Of a stretch of 40,581 bases of DNA, positions 39,957 to 40,581 are shown piece by piece. The notes beneath the pieces were generated by a model. The model did not search any database, was not told where the DNA came from, and was given only the letters and a program-made list of their open reading frames with translations. A program made the position numbers and the translations under genes. Where the stretch lies: the NCBI GenBank assembly GCA_015654635.1, contig JAATGP010000006.1, positions 1 through 40,581 on the forward strand, given 5' to 3'. The stretch's first letter is position 1, and the number at the start of each line of letters is the position of its first letter. Origin of the DNA: Alphaproteobacteria bacterium (GTDB taxonomy: Bacteria; Pseudomonadota; Alphaproteobacteria; Micropepsales; Micropepsaceae).

Positions 39957-40581
39957 ATGACCGATACCACTGCCCTCGAAAGCGAAACTCTTGCCGCCAT
40001 TGCTGGCGCCAGCGACGAGGCGGCGCTGGAAGCTTTGCGTATCGCCAGCCTGGGCAAGAAGGGCTCCATTTCCGAGCTGCTCAAAACACTGGGCGGCATG
40101 AGCCCCGAGGAACGCAAGGTGAGCGGCCCGGCCTTTAATGGTTTGCGCGACCGCGTGCAGACCGCCATCGCGGCCAAGAAAATCGCGCTGGAAGAGGCGG
40201 CCCTTGATGCCCGGCTTTCCTTGGAGCGCATCGACATCACTTTGCCGGTGCGCCCCGAGCCGGTGGGGTCCATCCATCCGGTGAGCCAGGTATTCGACGA
40301 GGTGGTGGCGATCTTTGCCGATCTCGGCTTTGCCGTGGCTGAAGGCCCGGATGTCGAGTTCGACGATTACAACTTCACCAAGCTGAACATTCCGCCCGAT
40401 CATCCGGCGCGGCAGATGCACGACACCTTTTATGTGGCCAAGCAGGCCGATGGTTCCCAGCACGTGCTGCGGACCCACACTTCGCCGGTACAGGCGCGCA
40501 CCATGTTGGCGCAAAAGCCGCCAATCCGCATCATCTCGCCGGGGCGCACCTATCGCGTCGATTCCGATGCCACCCATTCGC
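39957..40581 (+). CDS. pheS: Phenylalanyl-tRNA synthetase alpha subunit, 5' part
   Basis: ATG at 39957 (GAAGGGA 6 nt upstream) opens a frame of 208 codons running off the right edge. It begins [20 protein letters not shown]; the N-terminal coiled-coil region ([20 protein letters not shown]) is followed by the class II synthetase core [38 protein letters not shown] and [12 protein letters not shown], then [14 protein letters not shown]. These are diagnostic for PheS, which with PheT charges tRNA-Phe. It is the gene expected after rplT in many alphaproteobacteria. Confidence 0.97.
   Translation, partial: MTDTTALESETLAAIAGASDEAALEALRIASLGKKGSISELLKTLGGMSPEERKVSGPAFNGLRDRVQTAIAAKKIALEEAALDARLSLERIDITLPVRPEPVGSIHPVSQVFDEVVAIFADLGFAVAEGPDVEFDDYNFTKLNIPPDHPARQMHDTFYVAKQADGSQHVLRTHTSPVQARTMLAQKPPIRIISPGRTYRVDSDATHS

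Noticed and set aside
39456..40577. 373-codon minus-strand frame
   Set aside because: It lies antisense to rplT and pheS, both certain genes.

Overview
The window reads as the chromosome of a GC-rich alphaproteobacterium. The right end carries an rpmI-rplT-pheS housekeeping block. Overlapping ATGA start/stop junctions are common, and the product families (XapX, DUF1275, AraC and LacI regulators, MsrP-like molybdoenzyme, HPr-kinase-like lasso enzymes) fit that class. I cannot name a genus with confidence; a Rhizomicrobium/Caulobacterales/Sphingomonadales-type host is only an impression.

Region 1 (1-13039) is an integrated mobilizable element next to tRNA-Arg(CCG). The left edge holds IS debris: an IS66-family orfA running off the window and a truncated, frameshifted IS1595-family transposase. 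Next comes a lower-GC cargo zone (about 1.1-4.8 kb) of short unrecognised genes, including a ribbon-helix-helix protein, a two-gene leftward operon and small membrane proteins. A tight transfer module follows: an AlpA/excisionase-like HTH, an RHH/coiled-coil accessory protein, a TraD/TrwB-type coupling ATPase and a MobF relaxase without a helicase domain. A long inverted repeat just after the relaxase is an oriT candidate. A DUF4143 ATPase with three 23-bp-spaced repeats upstream and a tyrosine integrase complete it. The 556 bp between the integrase and the tRNA are full of short direct repeats that look like recombinase arm sites. No type IV secretion channel genes are visible, so the element looks mobilizable rather than self-transmissible, unless the rest lies left of the window.

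Region 2 (13231-23174): a class II Fic protein sits behind a 12-bp-periodic TCGGCCA array. A compact rightward catabolic-looking operon follows: MFS transporter, YcaC-type cysteine hydrolase, XapX protein, YtcJ-type amidohydrolase, DoxX protein, periplasmic VOC protein, AlgE-like outer-membrane channel (probable CTG start) and DUF1275 membrane protein. A convergent AraC regulator closes it. The substrate is unknown.

Region 3 (23311-33001) is the most interesting part: a lasso-peptide-type RiPP locus. A leftward operon encodes an HPr-kinase-like Ser kinase, a PqqD-like RRE protein (B1), a B2 leader peptidase, a sulfotransferase and an asparagine-synthetase-like cyclase. A divergent operon encodes a PF14907-type nucleotidyltransferase, a DUF6916 protein and a Rossmann methyltransferase-like protein. 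A 55-aa ORF (25742-25909), convergent with the cyclase, is a good precursor candidate, with a leader motif WxxPxF and a short Gly/Ala...Asp core. Three tandem phage-tail-collar (MdpB-like) genes and a GNAT gene adjoin it. Three possible tailoring enzymes (kinase, nucleotidyltransferase, sulfotransferase) in one lasso locus, with no ABC exporter or isopeptidase beside it, is unusual.

Region 4 (33041-40581) is ordinary chromosome: a Tat-lipoprotein molybdopterin oxidoreductase with its cytochrome b partner, a LacI regulator, free-Met-R-sulfoxide reductase, a polytopic membrane protein, MscL, a VanZ-like protein, L35, L20 and the start of pheS.
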